DNA from: CAYPLH01 sp964411505
Lineage (GTDB): Bacteria > Bacillota > Clostridia > CAYPLH01 > DUMO01
NCBI GenBank assembly: GCA_964411505.1
Contig: CAYPLH010000002.1
Coordinates: forward strand, 106,087-170,086
Direction of reading: 5' to 3'
DNA: 64,000 nucleotides
The notes under the pieces were generated by a model that was given only the letters and a program-made list of their open reading frames with translations, was not told the origin of the DNA and searched no databases. Made by a program: the position numbers and the translations under genes. Position 1 is the stretch's first letter; the number at the start of each line of letters is the position of its first letter. This document shows positions 45,092 to 55,375 of the stretch, piece by piece.

Positions 45092-46388
45092 GGTATCCTT
45101 CTCCCTTTAAGTGCTTTATGGATTTTAGTATTACATCATCTGAGCCAAATCCTCCGGCTTTTGTTATAATGTTCATTTCGTGAAGTTTACCTCCAATTGC
45201 TTTGCCGCAAGGGACAAAAGGTTCAACTTCTCCAATGATTTTTAATCCCCTTACAGACAATCTGTTGCATATATTAAAAGCAGTATCTCCGCCGACTATT
45301 ACAGCTCCACCTAAATTTACCTCATGATTCAGACTGTCAAATATTTCTGATAATGTACTTTGAATTATCTGGCTTACATTGCGCATAGTATCTATATCAT
45401 TTTTATATTCTTCATAAATTTGAGTTTTGCCTGCTCCTGCACCATCAATGACTATATCCTCTCCACGGCTTAAAAACCACAATGCTTCTTTCTTTATCTT
45501 TGCAAACTCATTTTGGTGGCCAGAATCTTGCTTTGCGCACTTCGTTATATCGAGCTTTAGAACTTTGACACCATAATTTGCAGCAGTTTTAATTTGCAGT
45601 TTTGTTGCCTCTGCTGGACTTCCCGAGAGTACAAGTATTGGACCGTCTTTCCTAGTGAATGTTTCTTTTGTCCATTCCCATCCTCCGGACTTTTCATCTA
45701 ATATGTAGGATAATAGCCCCGCTGAACCACATGCAAGTACAGAAATTTCACACCTTTTTAACGCATCGGCGATGATTATCAGGTCTTCCTCCGCTTCCGC
45801 ATCAACTACGGCTATCCTATAACCTTCCTTATATGAAGCTTCAAGCTTCAAAGCCAAATTGTTGATTCCCCGTCTTACTTCATATAAATTTACAACTGTT
45901 GTCTTAATACTTACCTGTTCTCCTATTATTTCAGGAATATATGCACTTTGTAGCGGGGAAAAAGGATCCTTTGCAATATCATTTTCGGTAAGTTTCTTAG
46001 AATCTAGGTAGTGAATACCATCTCTTGTTGTTCTTTTATTGTATGGCAATGCCGCTACAAAAACAGCCAAATCAATTTTATCACTTTGAAGCACCGCCAT
46101 GAGTTCACTTCCAATATTACCTCTTAATGTGGAATCCACTTTCTTATATATAAGCCTATAACCTGATTCATATATACTTCTAATACAATATTTGACCTTC
46201 CTGTATGCGTCTTCCGCTTTTATATTTCTGCTTTCGGTATCGACAATTACAACATCGCCTGCCTGAGTTAACAATTCATAATTATCAATATTAACCGCCA
46301 CATTAACACAGTAGCCTTTTTTAGTAAGTTGTACACCCGCATCCATACAACCCGTCATGTCATCTCCTATAATAGCTGATATTCCCAT
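45084..46388 (-). CDS. DUF1537 four-carbon acid sugar kinase
   Basis: A 434-residue kinase with the DUF1537 architecture: N-terminal substrate domain (opening AIIGDDMTGCMDAGVQL, about 4-20) and C-terminal nucleotide-binding domain (GGAVIVGGDTAFNICNRL near 350-370, and GKAIGGKLHEMNIITKAGGFG). Characterised members (OtnK, DtnK, DenK) phosphorylate 3-oxo-tetronate, D-threonate or D-erythronate at C4. Which acid is used here cannot be decided from sequence. Coupling to PdxA2 by overlap points to threonate or erythronate over the oxo acid. The ATG follows GAGGTAA. It starts 18 bp after the alcohol dehydrogenase gene. Confidence 0.9.
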   Translation of the reverse strand: MGISAIIGDDMTGCMDAGVQLTKKGYCVNVAVNIDNYELLTQAGDVVIVDTESRNIKAEDAYRKVKYCIRSIYESGYRLIYKKVDSTLRGNIGSELMAVLQSDKIDLAVFVAALPYNKRTTRDGIHYLDSKKLTENDIAKDPFSPLQSAYIPEIIGEQVSIKTTVVNLYEVRRGINNLALKLEASYKEGYRIAVVDAEAEEDLIIIADALKRCEISVLACGSAGLLSYILDEKSGGWEWTKETFTRKDGPILVLSGSPAEATKLQIKTAANYGVKVLKLDITKCAKQDSGHQNEFAKIKKEALWFLSRGEDIVIDGAGAGKTQIYEEYKNDIDTMRNVSQIIQSTLSEIFDSLNHEVNLGGAVIVGGDTAFNICNRLSVRGLKIIGEVEPFVPCGKAIGGKLHEMNIITKAGGFGSDDVILKSIKHLKGEGYHG

Positions 46389-46405
46389 ATTACTTTACCT
46401 CACAA

Positions 46406-47575
46406 TCAATCGGTAAGAAGTTTGCAGTATATGCATTTCATATCCTTCGGATGCATTTCCTTAGGATTATTATCAAGAAGCCTAGTTACTTTGGAAGCGG
46501 CTGCAACCATTTCATCAACATCACAAACCGATATACCAAAACTCTTAAGACCCGATGGAATATTAAGATCCCTCGTAATCTCATACAGCTTTTCTATAAC
46601 TTTATCCGCTGCTACCCGGTCTGTTAAAGTTGAAATATCAATATTCATGTGTACTGCAACATCCCTTAGCTTAGATTCAACAACATCTGAGTTAAATTCC
46701 ATTACATGAGGTAAAAGTATTGCATTGGAAATCCCATGGGGTATTTTAAACTTTCCTCCCAAAGGATATGCAAGGGCATGCACAGCAGCCGTGCTGGAAG
46801 AAGCAATACACATACCGGCAAAATACGAGCCCAGCAGCATATCATGCCTTGAATTGATATCTCCTCCGCTTTTGTATGCTTTGTAAATACTTCGGTAGAT
46901 CAGGTTTATAGCCTTTAAAGCAAGAACATCGCTGAAAGGATTTGCTTTTTTGGAAATATAGCATTCAATTGCGTGTGCCAGAGCATCCATCCCTGTAGAA
47001 GCCGTAACCGAGGGGGGAAGCTTCAAGGTCATAACCGGGTCAAGTATCACCCGGTCAGGAATTAACCAATGGCTGACAATACCAACTTTCAATTCCTGTT
47101 CCGGTATAGCAACGATAGCATTTGGTGTTGCTTCGGAACCTGTGCCTGCAGTTGTGGGAATCATCAATGTCGGGATCCCCTTTAGCGGAATCTTTTCAGT
47201 GCCGATCATATTTTCCAAAGGTATATTATTGGTCATTAGGACGGATAAGAGCTTTGTTACATCCATTACACTACCACCGCCAATTCCTATTAGCAGTCCA
47301 TACTTCTTATTTTTTACTCTGTCAAAGATATGCATGACCTCATTAAGTTCTGGCTCAGCAGGTGCATCATTTATAATATCTACCTGAGTACCATTTACTT
47401 TGAGCAAACTTTCAGCCTTTTCCACCAGTCCTGCCTTCCATACCCCCATATCAGTAACAATCAGCGTCTTATCAGTATTAAACTCCTTTACAACAACACT
47501 TAAGCTATCAGTCGCATTAACGCCTGCAATAACTTTTCCAGCAGTCTGCATTGAATAAATACCATTGAAATTCAC
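46406..47575 (-). CDS. Iron-containing alcohol dehydrogenase
   Basis: A 389-residue group III alcohol dehydrogenase with a GGGSVMDVTK NAD-binding loop (about 99-108), the metal-site DALAHAIECY (about 195-204), and HALAYPLGGKFKIPHG (about 265-280) carrying two further metal histidines. It should reduce or oxidise a small aldehyde or hydroxy acid. The gene starts with GTG overlapping the DapA-like stop (GTGA), so the two are translationally coupled. A C3 or C4 aldehyde released by that aldolase is its likely substrate, by inference. Confidence 0.9.
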   Translation of the reverse strand: MNFNGIYSMQTAGKVIAGVNATDSLSVVVKEFNTDKTLIVTDMGVWKAGLVEKAESLLKVNGTQVDIINDAPAEPELNEVMHIFDRVKNKKYGLLIGIGGGSVMDVTKLLSVLMTNNIPLENMIGTEKIPLKGIPTLMIPTTAGTGSEATPNAIVAIPEQELKVGIVSHWLIPDRVILDPVMTLKLPPSVTASTGMDALAHAIECYISKKANPFSDVLALKAINLIYRSIYKAYKSGGDINSRHDMLLGSYFAGMCIASSSTAAVHALAYPLGGKFKIPHGISNAILLPHVMEFNSDVVESKLRDVAVHMNIDISTLTDRVAADKVIEKLYEITRDLNIPSGLKSFGISVCDVDEMVAAASKVTRLLDNNPKEMHPKDMKCIYCKLLTD

Positions 47576-48465
47576 TTAGCATCATCCTTTAAATAGTTTT
47601 GGTTTATTAGTGCTGTGAGTTCTTTCAGCTTTTCACCTTTTAGTCTGATTATAGGCTTTCGCGGAGGACCAGCCGTGATACCTGCAATATTTACAGCCTC
47701 TTTAAGCACTCCCGGAGCAGTTCCCAGCTTAAATGCATCCCTGAGCGGTTTCAGTTTTTGTTGGGCAGCCTCGGCCTCAACAATTTTTCCATTTCTATAG
47801 TTTTCATATATAGATACCACCAGTTCGGGAACTACATTGGCTGTAGCAGCAATAGCTCCAGTACCTCCTGCTTTGAGAGTGTCTAGAATTAGGGAATCGG
47901 TACCTGCCAACACTTGAAAATCTTTTTCCGATAATTCTATATAGCTCATAATGTTCTCAAACTTACCGCTGCTGTCCTTTATCCCTATTATCCCAGGTAT
48001 TCTTGAAAGCATTGAAACAGTTTCTGCTTCCAGATGAACACCGGTACGCATAGGAATATTGTAAAGTATTATGGGAATATCTAAAGATCGGGCAATTTCT
48101 TCATAATGTGAGTACAATTCATCCTGACTGGGTGAAATAAAATATGGTGTTATAACAGACACAGCTTTCACCCCTGTATCCTGAACTTTTTTAGTTAGTG
48201 AAATAACTTCACGGGTTGAAATTCCGCCGGTACCGGCATATACAGGTACTCTCCCTTTTGCCTCCTCTACTACAACTTTTACAATGCACTCTTTTTCCTC
48301 AGGAGTCAACGCATAGAACTCACCCGTAGTACCAAGGCAAAAAAGCCCGTGTACCCCTGCGTCAATCAACCTATTTACAAGAGCTCTTAACCCACTTTCA
48401 TAAATACTTTCATTCTCTTTCATTGGTGTAACCATTGCAACAATAATTCCTTCAAGCCTAACCAC
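47572..48465 (-). CDS. DapA-superfamily aldolase (keto-acid lyase)
   Basis: A 297-residue class I aldolase of the DHDPS/N-acetylneuraminate lyase family. The Schiff-base Lys is in GIIGIKDSSG and the catalytic Tyr in IILYNIPMRTG. The pyruvate-binding GTTGEF loop lies near residues 45-50. Family members cleave 2-keto-3-deoxy acids to pyruvate and an aldehyde, or make dihydrodipicolinate for lysine. Placement beside a dehydrogenase and C4-acid genes argues against lysine synthesis. I choose a GTG start with AAGGTGA upstream; a TTG seven codons earlier would use that region as coding. Confidence 0.87.
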   Translation of the reverse strand: MVRLEGIIVAMVTPMKENESIYESGLRALVNRLIDAGVHGLFCLGTTGEFYALTPEEKECIVKVVVEEAKGRVPVYAGTGGISTREVISLTKKVQDTGVKAVSVITPYFISPSQDELYSHYEEIARSLDIPIILYNIPMRTGVHLEAETVSMLSRIPGIIGIKDSSGKFENIMSYIELSEKDFQVLAGTDSLILDTLKAGGTGAIAATANVVPELVVSIYENYRNGKIVEAEAAQQKLKPLRDAFKLGTAPGVLKEAVNIAGITAGPPRKPIIRLKGEKLKELTALINQNYLKDDAK

Positions 48466-48504
48466 TAAAATCACCTTTTTCTTCAAATAATTTTAATCGC
48501 TCTA

Positions 48505-49983
48505 CTATAAACCTGTAATATCATTAGTTCTTTGCTGCCAGGAGTAAATTTTATTTTTCAGCTCACCTACAAGAATTGAATACTTCGGATCCGTAGCCAA
48601 ACTATTCATTTCATATGGGTCGGATTTAAGGTTATATAGTTCATCTTCACCTATAGCACTATGATTATATTTCCACATATCAGGCGTAATTATTGTACGT
48701 ACCGGATCACTTATTGCAGTTATTATTTCATCAGTAGAAGCGTCTTCCTTCCAGATATCAGGAATTTTGGAGTCACTGATTATATTTTTATATCCGCAAT
48801 CACGACCATTCCATTCAATAAAAACATTTTCTTCTTGAAGGTGACTTTTACCTTCTAAAAACGGGATCCAGCTGAATCCGTCAAGGTTACCTGGCACTGG
48901 CTTTCCCATTGCTTCTACCAATGTAGGGATTAGATCCACTTGGCTCACAGGGTTTTCAACAACTTTTTTACTGCAGTTTATATCAGGAATTTTAAGCAGC
49001 AATGGTACCTTGACTGCTTCATTATACATTACACACTTAGTCAATAGCTTATGGCTTCCCATCATATCACCATGATCACTGGTATAAACAATAATAGTAT
49101 TGCTATCAATTCCACTTTCTCCTAAGGTATCCAAGATTTTCCCCAGTGCACTGTCTACCAGACTTATTGAACCCCAGTAGTTAGCAATGATGCGCTTAAA
49201 GTCATCTTCTGTCTTAGCAGGAAGTCCACTGGCACCCTTATTATAAACTCTCTTCTGAAAAAGTCGAATTTTAAAAGGAATGTCTCTTTCATTATCTGAG
49301 TAAAAATTTTCCGGTAAGGAGATCTTATCTAGGTCATATTGGTTATCCCTTGGACCATGATATGGTGTATGAGGCTCTAGAAAGTTTACATATAAAATAA
49401 AAGGGTTATTCTTGTTTTCCTTAATAAACTGGCTTGCTTCATTTGCTAAAAATACAGGCTTGCTGAATTCTTCCGGAAAACTTGCGCTATACCCCCGACT
49501 AAAGTATTTAAAACCATCGTTCATCTTTTTATCAGGCGTAAACCCATTTTTAACAAGGAATTCATAATAGCTGCTATGTGTACTTTTGTCACGTTCTACC
49601 GAATAATACTCCCGGTAACCATCCTCTATGCTTTTCCAATCTTTAAATCCATGTTGTGTAAAGATTTCATCTCCCAGATGCCACTTTCCATAGTAAGCAG
49701 TATTGTATTCTTCAAAATTGCACAATTCAGGCAGACATAATATGTCCTTGTTAAGATGCATATTGTTTTCTATGCAGCCATGGCTGTGGGGATAAAGTCC
49801 TGTCATTATGGTTCCCCGGGACGGTGTACAAACCGGTTGGCTAACATATGCGTTTTTAAAAACAATACTATCAGAAGCTAATCTATCCATATTAGGCGTA
49901 TGGATAAGATCATTTCCATAGACTTTCATTGTTTTGGCTGCTTGCTGATCAGTAAATATAAAAAGTAAATTTGGGGTGTTCAT
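48505..49983 (-). CDS. Arylsulfatase-family enzyme (S1 sulfatase)
   Basis: A 492-residue sulfatase. The formylglycine motif is CTPSRGT with Cys at about residue 52, and the metal site shows FTDQQ and YTSDHGDMMGSH. The Cys-type motif needs oxidation by a maturase, which in an anaerobe would be a radical SAM enzyme not found in this window. No signal peptide is seen, so desulfation takes place in the cytoplasm. The start is uncertain: the ATG at 49983 gives the usual family start (NTPNLLFIFTDQQ) but its ribosome-binding site is remote; a TTG nine codons upstream is the alternative. It follows the other sulfatase by about 100 bp. Confidence 0.88.
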   Translation of the reverse strand: MNTPNLLFIFTDQQAAKTMKVYGNDLIHTPNMDRLASDSIVFKNAYVSQPVCTPSRGTIMTGLYPHSHGCIENNMHLNKDILCLPELCNFEEYNTAYYGKWHLGDEIFTQHGFKDWKSIEDGYREYYSVERDKSTHSSYYEFLVKNGFTPDKKMNDGFKYFSRGYSASFPEEFSKPVFLANEASQFIKENKNNPFILYVNFLEPHTPYHGPRDNQYDLDKISLPENFYSDNERDIPFKIRLFQKRVYNKGASGLPAKTEDDFKRIIANYWGSISLVDSALGKILDTLGESGIDSNTIIVYTSDHGDMMGSHKLLTKCVMYNEAVKVPLLLKIPDINCSKKVVENPVSQVDLIPTLVEAMGKPVPGNLDGFSWIPFLEGKSHLQEENVFIEWNGRDCGYKNIISDSKIPDIWKEDASTDEIITAISDPVRTIITPDMWKYNHSAIGEDELYNLKSDPYEMNSLATDPKYSILVGELKNKIYSWQQRTNDITGL

Positions 49984-50079
49984 AAATAAGTAACCATTCC
50001 CTTCATTCAACTTATATCATAAAAGTAAATCTGTTGGTATGTTTTGAGCTATACTACGCTTTTAATGTAATGTAATATC

Positions 50080-51456
50080 TTATAAACCGCCCCCTCTCCA
50101 TTTTCCCTCCATAAAACGGTTTTCGAGCTGCTTTTTAAGCTGTTTACATAGTTCCTTCTTATCTGTGGCAATATTAACAAGTTCAAAAGGATCTTTATCC
50201 AAATCGTAGAGCTCATCTAAATCATTATAGTTTTCTATGTATTTATATTTACTGGTTCTTATACAACGGAAGTTCCTTAAGGCGCATACTACATCATATC
50301 TGTGTTCCATAAGTTGCCCCTTCAGAACGGGCACAAAAGAACGGGCATCAATATTTTCTTGAGCTGGAAGTCCCGCAAGTTCACATATAGTAGGATTTAA
50401 GTCTATCAATTCTACCATTGCATCGCAAGTCTTTCCTTGCATAATGACAGGTCCTGCTGCAAGAAGAGGCACATGAAAAGATGGCTCATAAGCAATACCT
50501 TTGGAATACATGCCATGATCGCCTAGCATTTCACCATGATCACTAACAAAAAATATGTAGGTATTTTTGATCATTCCTCTTTTTTCCAACGCATTTAATA
50601 TTAATCCAACTTGATGATCTATTAACTCGATAACCGCACAGTATTTCCTTCGGATCTCTGCAACTCTTTCTGCATCCAATTCTCTGCGCTCTTTCCTTAT
50701 CTTCTGCCATTTGGGTTTTCCCTCCATATCATCATCAATCGAAGGAGGCATAATAGCTCCGTCATACTTTTTTGCAAACTCAGCAGGCGGGTCAAACTGA
50801 CTATGCGGTCCCGCAAAACTGACAAATAAATGCCAAGGGAAGTCGTCAGATACTGTTTCTATCCATTCTGCCGCTTTCCTTCCAATAAAAGAATCATGAA
50901 AATCTTCAGTTGGAAGCACAGAATTATAGCAATTTCTTTCGTACCATGTTGTTCCTTTTCTTGATCCCGCAAAACTTTCAAGAAGTCCCTTTTCGTGTAA
51001 ATGGTGAGTATACGGACCAATAGGTGAGTCTACCATTGCATGGTTTTTGCCTTCAATTTCAAGGGGATCGGTAAATCCCCACCCATATACACAGGGTCTG
51101 TCCCCGGTTAAACCATTATATTTATTGGGCTTGGCCAGATCAAGCTTGCCCACACATGCGGTTCTGTAGCCATAATCGCGTAATCTCTGGTAATATGTAG
51201 TAACACTGCGTGGAAGATACGATGCATTATCCACAGACCCTATACGCAGAGGTTGAAGTCCACTGGCAAGCCCTATACGTGCCGGCACGCACACAGGTGC
51301 ATTTGTGAAACAGTTGGTAAATCTCATACCCATACGGGCAATACGATCCAGATTTGGCGTTCTCAGAAAGTCGGCGCCTGCACAACCCATATAGTCAAAT
51401 CTATGCTGGTCTGTCATTATAAATAAAAAGTTGTTTTTCATTTTTTCACTTGGCAT
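50080..51456 (-). CDS. Arylsulfatase-family enzyme (S1 sulfatase)
   Basis: A 458-residue sulfatase distinct from its neighbour. The formylglycine motif is CVPARIG with Cys at residue 56. Metal-binding segments are MTDQHR (about 14-19) and FVSDHGEMLGDHG (about 300-312). The two proteins share only the family core, so they probably remove sulfate from different positions. It has no signal peptide. The ATG follows AAGGGAGA by eight bases. It starts 42 bp after heparinase stop, in the same operon. Confidence 0.9.
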   Translation of the reverse strand: MPSEKMKNNFLFIMTDQHRFDYMGCAGADFLRTPNLDRIARMGMRFTNCFTNAPVCVPARIGLASGLQPLRIGSVDNASYLPRSVTTYYQRLRDYGYRTACVGKLDLAKPNKYNGLTGDRPCVYGWGFTDPLEIEGKNHAMVDSPIGPYTHHLHEKGLLESFAGSRKGTTWYERNCYNSVLPTEDFHDSFIGRKAAEWIETVSDDFPWHLFVSFAGPHSQFDPPAEFAKKYDGAIMPPSIDDDMEGKPKWQKIRKERRELDAERVAEIRRKYCAVIELIDHQVGLILNALEKRGMIKNTYIFFVSDHGEMLGDHGMYSKGIAYEPSFHVPLLAAGPVIMQGKTCDAMVELIDLNPTICELAGLPAQENIDARSFVPVLKGQLMEHRYDVVCALRNFRCIRTSKYKYIENYNDLDELYDLDKDPFELVNIATDKKELCKQLKKQLENRFMEGKWRGGGL

Positions 51457-51497
51457 TAATATTATCTCCCTTTCAGAAAATTATGGTACGTTCAATT

Positions 51498-53375
51498 TTA
51501 TAGAGCCAGAAAACGTCCCCAAACTGTTCCGGATTTGTGTTGTTTTCTAATTTTCAATTGTACCCTGTAAAGCTTTCTTCCCCATCCCCTCAAGAGCTTC
51601 GGGTCATTGATTTCTATTGTCTGTGATGATGCTTCCAGCATTTCCCCATCATATTCGAAAATTACTCCCGAGCCTTCAATGCATTCAAATATAATCCTGC
51701 CATTACCTTTTATGCTATGATTTTGTGATGTCATTAGATTAAGAATAATATTATCGGTACTTTGGCTTAATTCAAAACGATCAGTTATCTCAATAAATGC
51801 TCTCCCATTCCTGCTAAAGACAAATGCCCTTTCCCAATTTTCTATACCGGCATCATGCGGGTACGCTTTGCCTATATTCATAGAAAAACGTACTATATCA
51901 TCTGATACTGAATACTTTAAATTTTCAGCTGCATGTTCAACACCTTGATGTTGCTGTCTTCCGTTTACTTCAGGAAGATTGTGGTAGGAGGACTGCATAG
52001 TCCATATTTTATAGCGATCTGCACTGAATGTCTTTGCGGAATATGTCTCAACACCCACATCAATAATTATCGGTGTGCCATCATAATACACAATAAAACT
52101 ACCGACATCATTATGGTTATGGTTTTCATTATTATGACCTCCTTTTGCTGCCAGATACAAGCCATTACTGCTGTCAATGTTCTCCCTAGCAACCATAAAC
52201 TGAAGCCCCTCTAGGCATACATCCTGTATCACAGGTACTCTGGCTGAAAGTCGGGATAATTCGCTATAGTTCATAAAGCACTTGAAGGCTCTGTAAAGGT
52301 GCCACACTCCCATTTCCATTTGCAGCTTCCCATTAAACATACCTGCTCCAAAATCCATCAATTGCCTATCGCAAGTTTTTGACCCATATCTGTAAATCAA
52401 ATCATATGGCAGAGTGACCTTGGGCAACGCATCCGCAAAATTGGCGTATTGCCCGTCAGCAATATGTGCATTCAATATATATCTTCCAATATTTTTTATT
52501 TTTTCCTCTCCAAACAGATCAATTTTCCCACCGGTTGCCTCATAGAGCATCTCAAGGCAATCAAACAGGCTTGCACCTGCTGCGTTCCAATATTGAGGAC
52601 CCTCATTACAGCCACCATCAATATTATAAGAGTTTATAAAATTATTCAACGACCGTATACATTTTTCAATAGCCATCTCTCTTTTATCCTCATCGTCAAG
52701 AATCAAAAGAAAAACTGCTAATACATTTGAGTTTATCCATGGGTTCCAATTGTTAATTTTGTTTCCTACAAACCCCATCCAGCGCATATGATTCCACTTT
52801 AGATATGGTTCTATTATCCGCCGGTTTATCTCGTATTTTATTCTTTTACATATCAAAGGACTCACCGTGTCCAACACATTTTTAAGAAAGTAATAAACCC
52901 ACGTCAATAGCGAAGCTGTTTCTGCTGAAAAAAGATCAATGAAAACAACCTCGAGCTCTATATCAGGAAGTACATTGTTTTTTTGTGCCAGCATATAATT
53001 ATTATGAGCAGGAGCTACCCATGAGGTTTCTTCGCAAATACACCAGACCCCATTGATAATATCATTAACAAACCTACCCTTCCCTTCCATGCACTCTGCA
53101 AGAAGTAAAGAAATTACTACTTTTCTTCGTTCTTTAATGATTTCCTGATAATTTGTTCTGTTTCCGGACTTCTTGTACTCCATATAACAGGTCGCAGTTA
53201 ATTGCTGCCATTGATAATTCATATAACTTCCTGCTTTATTTATGTAGTATTCTCTTAACTCTTTATCAAGTTCTTCCCAAATTTTCCGTTCTTCAAAGAC
53301 CGGAAAAGGTTTGTAAAAATCTCTTGGAGCAAGCACTTCTTTCAGGTTAATCCTGCCTAATACTTTATTAAGCAT
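51498..53375 (-). CDS. Heparinase II/III-family lyase
   Basis: A 625-residue protein with the family layout: N-terminal alpha/alpha-toroid (about 30-370) and C-terminal antiparallel beta-sandwich (about 380-620). The conserved active-site segment GGHNNENHNHNDVGSF (about 405-420) and SYHNLPEVNG (about 455-465) are present. Members of this family (PL12, PL15, PL17, PL21 and relatives) eliminate at uronic acids of heparan, alginate and other polymers, so a uronate-containing substrate is likely; the exact glycan is open. It lacks a signal peptide, unlike most extracellular family members, and so should work on imported oligosaccharides. The ATG has AGGAGGAGG upstream. It follows the importer receptor gene by 213 bp. 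Confidence 0.87.
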   Translation of the reverse strand: MLNKVLGRINLKEVLAPRDFYKPFPVFEERKIWEELDKELREYYINKAGSYMNYQWQQLTATCYMEYKKSGNRTNYQEIIKERRKVVISLLLAECMEGKGRFVNDIINGVWCICEETSWVAPAHNNYMLAQKNNVLPDIELEVVFIDLFSAETASLLTWVYYFLKNVLDTVSPLICKRIKYEINRRIIEPYLKWNHMRWMGFVGNKINNWNPWINSNVLAVFLLILDDEDKREMAIEKCIRSLNNFINSYNIDGGCNEGPQYWNAAGASLFDCLEMLYEATGGKIDLFGEEKIKNIGRYILNAHIADGQYANFADALPKVTLPYDLIYRYGSKTCDRQLMDFGAGMFNGKLQMEMGVWHLYRAFKCFMNYSELSRLSARVPVIQDVCLEGLQFMVARENIDSSNGLYLAAKGGHNNENHNHNDVGSFIVYYDGTPIIIDVGVETYSAKTFSADRYKIWTMQSSYHNLPEVNGRQQHQGVEHAAENLKYSVSDDIVRFSMNIGKAYPHDAGIENWERAFVFSRNGRAFIEITDRFELSQSTDNIILNLMTSQNHSIKGNGRIIFECIEGSGVIFEYDGEMLEASSQTIEINDPKLLRGWGRKLYRVQLKIRKQHKSGTVWGRFLAL

Positions 53376-53439
53376 ATTAACAACCTCCTCCTTGCATCTT
53401 CCTTATTTATTACTTTAAAATATTCCGATTAGTGGAACC

Positions 53440-53468
53440 AGGTCAGAAAACCGACTATTTCCTGACCT
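53440..53468 (-). other. Intercistronic hairpin after solute-binding protein
   Basis: AGGTCAG and CTGACCT form a stem between the receptor and heparinase genes. There is no T-run. It could stabilise the receptor mRNA 3' end, giving more receptor than enzyme. Confidence 0.45.
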
Positions 53469-53588
53469 AGCTGTTTCATGTAATCAACCCAACAAAATAT
53501 ATACCAATTATTCTGCTTTCTCTTATTGTCAAATTATTGACTGCAGGATTGTTTCATACTTATAGAGAGATTCAAATTATCAGTTTAA

Positions 53589-55325
53589 CTATTTTATTGT
53601 TGAATACCATTCGTTAGCTTCCCTGGTCAAAACATCCCCGCCATTCTCCATCCAGATCTGGAGTATTCTATCATATTCAGCTTCAATATTCTTACCTTCA
53701 AGAATAGCTTTTAATGCGAATTGAACCAAAGGCTTGCTATGATCCGCATACTTCACTTGAGAAGGAATTGTGGCTTTTAATTGGTCCTCATAAACGCCTT
53801 CTTTTGCTATCAACTCTAAATAATCTAACCTTTGTTTAGACTTAGGTGCATTAGCAGTCAAATATTGGTTTTTAAGCTGAAGAAAGAAAGGATTGCCAGA
53901 CTGACCAACGATATATTTAGGAGTCAGTTTTGACCTATCCGGATTATTTTTCCATTCGGCTGTCTGCTCTGCATACGTTCCAAACATTTCATCTTTCACC
54001 CAATCCCATACTCCACCAATCTCTCCCCAGGCAGAAGAAATATACGCTTGCTCGTCCATGGCCAGATCTTCTAGTACAGTAAGAAGTTTTATATATTTAC
54101 CCTGATCCTCTTCCAGCTTGTAGTTAAATAAAATGTATTTATTATTCAAACCGGAAACAGGCATTCCATATTCCCCATCTGGACCAACCGGAGGATTTCC
54201 ATGAACATACACGCCTGAAGGAGCTGTGGTAAGATCAGTAAAAGGCATAGGGTATAAACAGAACTGATTATCTCCTGCATGGCCTTCTGCATAAATGTAA
54301 GCATCAACTTCAGGATGCTCCAACCTCCATTTTTTATTCAGATGACCTGTACCATTCCACAAGTGATCAGATGCTTCAAGATTAGAGATGTATCCGATTT
54401 TCCCAGTACTAAATTTCCATGCAATGTCATTTCCCTCTGAGCGGCAATCTTCAGTTACAAATTCCGGATCAATTAAACCGTCTTTATACCACTTATTTAA
54501 AAGCTTTAATGCTTCCTTTGTATCTTCACCGGAAAAACCATATATGAGTTTACCATCTTTTTCCATCCAGTGAAATGGGGTCACTCCAAACGCTCCGAAT
54601 AACTCAGAAAACATTACAGTAGGGTAAGGACCTTCCGTCGTTAAAGCGTATGTATCATTTATATTGTTTCCATCAGGATCTTCATTTACAAATTTGTAAA
54701 AAGCTTCTTCAAATTCACTTAGTGTTTCAGGGATTCTATTTATCCCCACATTCTTTAACCAATCAGCATTCCATGCAATAACCCGTCGGTATTGTCCCAA
54801 CCAGGTAGGCATTGGCAGGCCATAATGCTTTCCATCAAGCATACCTAACTTCCATAGTCCTTCATCATTGAAAGATTCAATATACTCATAGTACCTTGGC
54901 ATATGTTCCTTAATCATATCCTCCGGAAGCTCGGCAAGAACTCCTTGATCTGCATACTTAATCAATTCGTCCGGGTCATGGTTATATCTAACCATATCAG
55001 GCATATCATCAGATGCCATTAGGACACTCAATTTCTCTCGCCAGCCATCATCTCCAAGTCTGACTAAATCAACCTTAATATTATAATTTTCTTCCACCCA
55101 TTTTTTAGGCAAATTATCATCGTCCACTTTTTCCGAGTTTAATAACGCCCAGGTATATTCATACGTTTTTTCAGTCTCAATTCCTTGAGTTGATCCATTT
55201 GTTCCCTCAGCAAGCTGGCTCCCATCTGTCTCACTTATGCTCCCTTGATTGCATCCCATGAATAATGATATGACTATAGATAGCATCAATATCAAACTAA
55301 TACATTTAATCTTTTTCATATTCAT
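53589..55325 (-). CDS. ABC transporter solute-binding lipoprotein
   Basis: A 578-residue receptor of the fourth importer. The lipobox is SLFMGC (Cys25). Landmarks are MASDDMPDMVRYN, DGKHYGLPMPTW and NEDPDGNNINDTYAL near residues 210-225. It is the receptor type closest to the truncated one at the left window edge: both carry a VNEDPDG- or TNEDPDG-like segment. The ATG has GGAGGAT upstream. It lies between its permeases and the heparinase/sulfatase genes, so the ligand is probably a sulfated uronate oligosaccharide. Confidence 0.92.
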   Translation of the reverse strand: MNMKKIKCISLILMLSIVISLFMGCNQGSISETDGSQLAEGTNGSTQGIETEKTYEYTWALLNSEKVDDDNLPKKWVEENYNIKVDLVRLGDDGWREKLSVLMASDDMPDMVRYNHDPDELIKYADQGVLAELPEDMIKEHMPRYYEYIESFNDEGLWKLGMLDGKHYGLPMPTWLGQYRRVIAWNADWLKNVGINRIPETLSEFEEAFYKFVNEDPDGNNINDTYALTTEGPYPTVMFSELFGAFGVTPFHWMEKDGKLIYGFSGEDTKEALKLLNKWYKDGLIDPEFVTEDCRSEGNDIAWKFSTGKIGYISNLEASDHLWNGTGHLNKKWRLEHPEVDAYIYAEGHAGDNQFCLYPMPFTDLTTAPSGVYVHGNPPVGPDGEYGMPVSGLNNKYILFNYKLEEDQGKYIKLLTVLEDLAMDEQAYISSAWGEIGGVWDWVKDEMFGTYAEQTAEWKNNPDRSKLTPKYIVGQSGNPFFLQLKNQYLTANAPKSKQRLDYLELIAKEGVYEDQLKATIPSQVKYADHSKPLVQFALKAILEGKNIEAEYDRILQIWMENGGDVLTREANEWYSTIK

Positions 55326-55375
55326 TTCTTATCCTCCATTCTTATTTTTTAAATACACCCCAGATTATGAAATAC

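Noticed and set aside
44447..45169. 240-codon plus-strand reading frame
   Set aside because: It is antisense to the PdxA2-like gene and is rich in Cys/Tyr/Phe typical of shadow frames.
47572..48465. Lysine-pathway dapA
   Set aside because: It is coupled to an alcohol dehydrogenase in a sugar-acid operon, with no dapB or lysC nearby.
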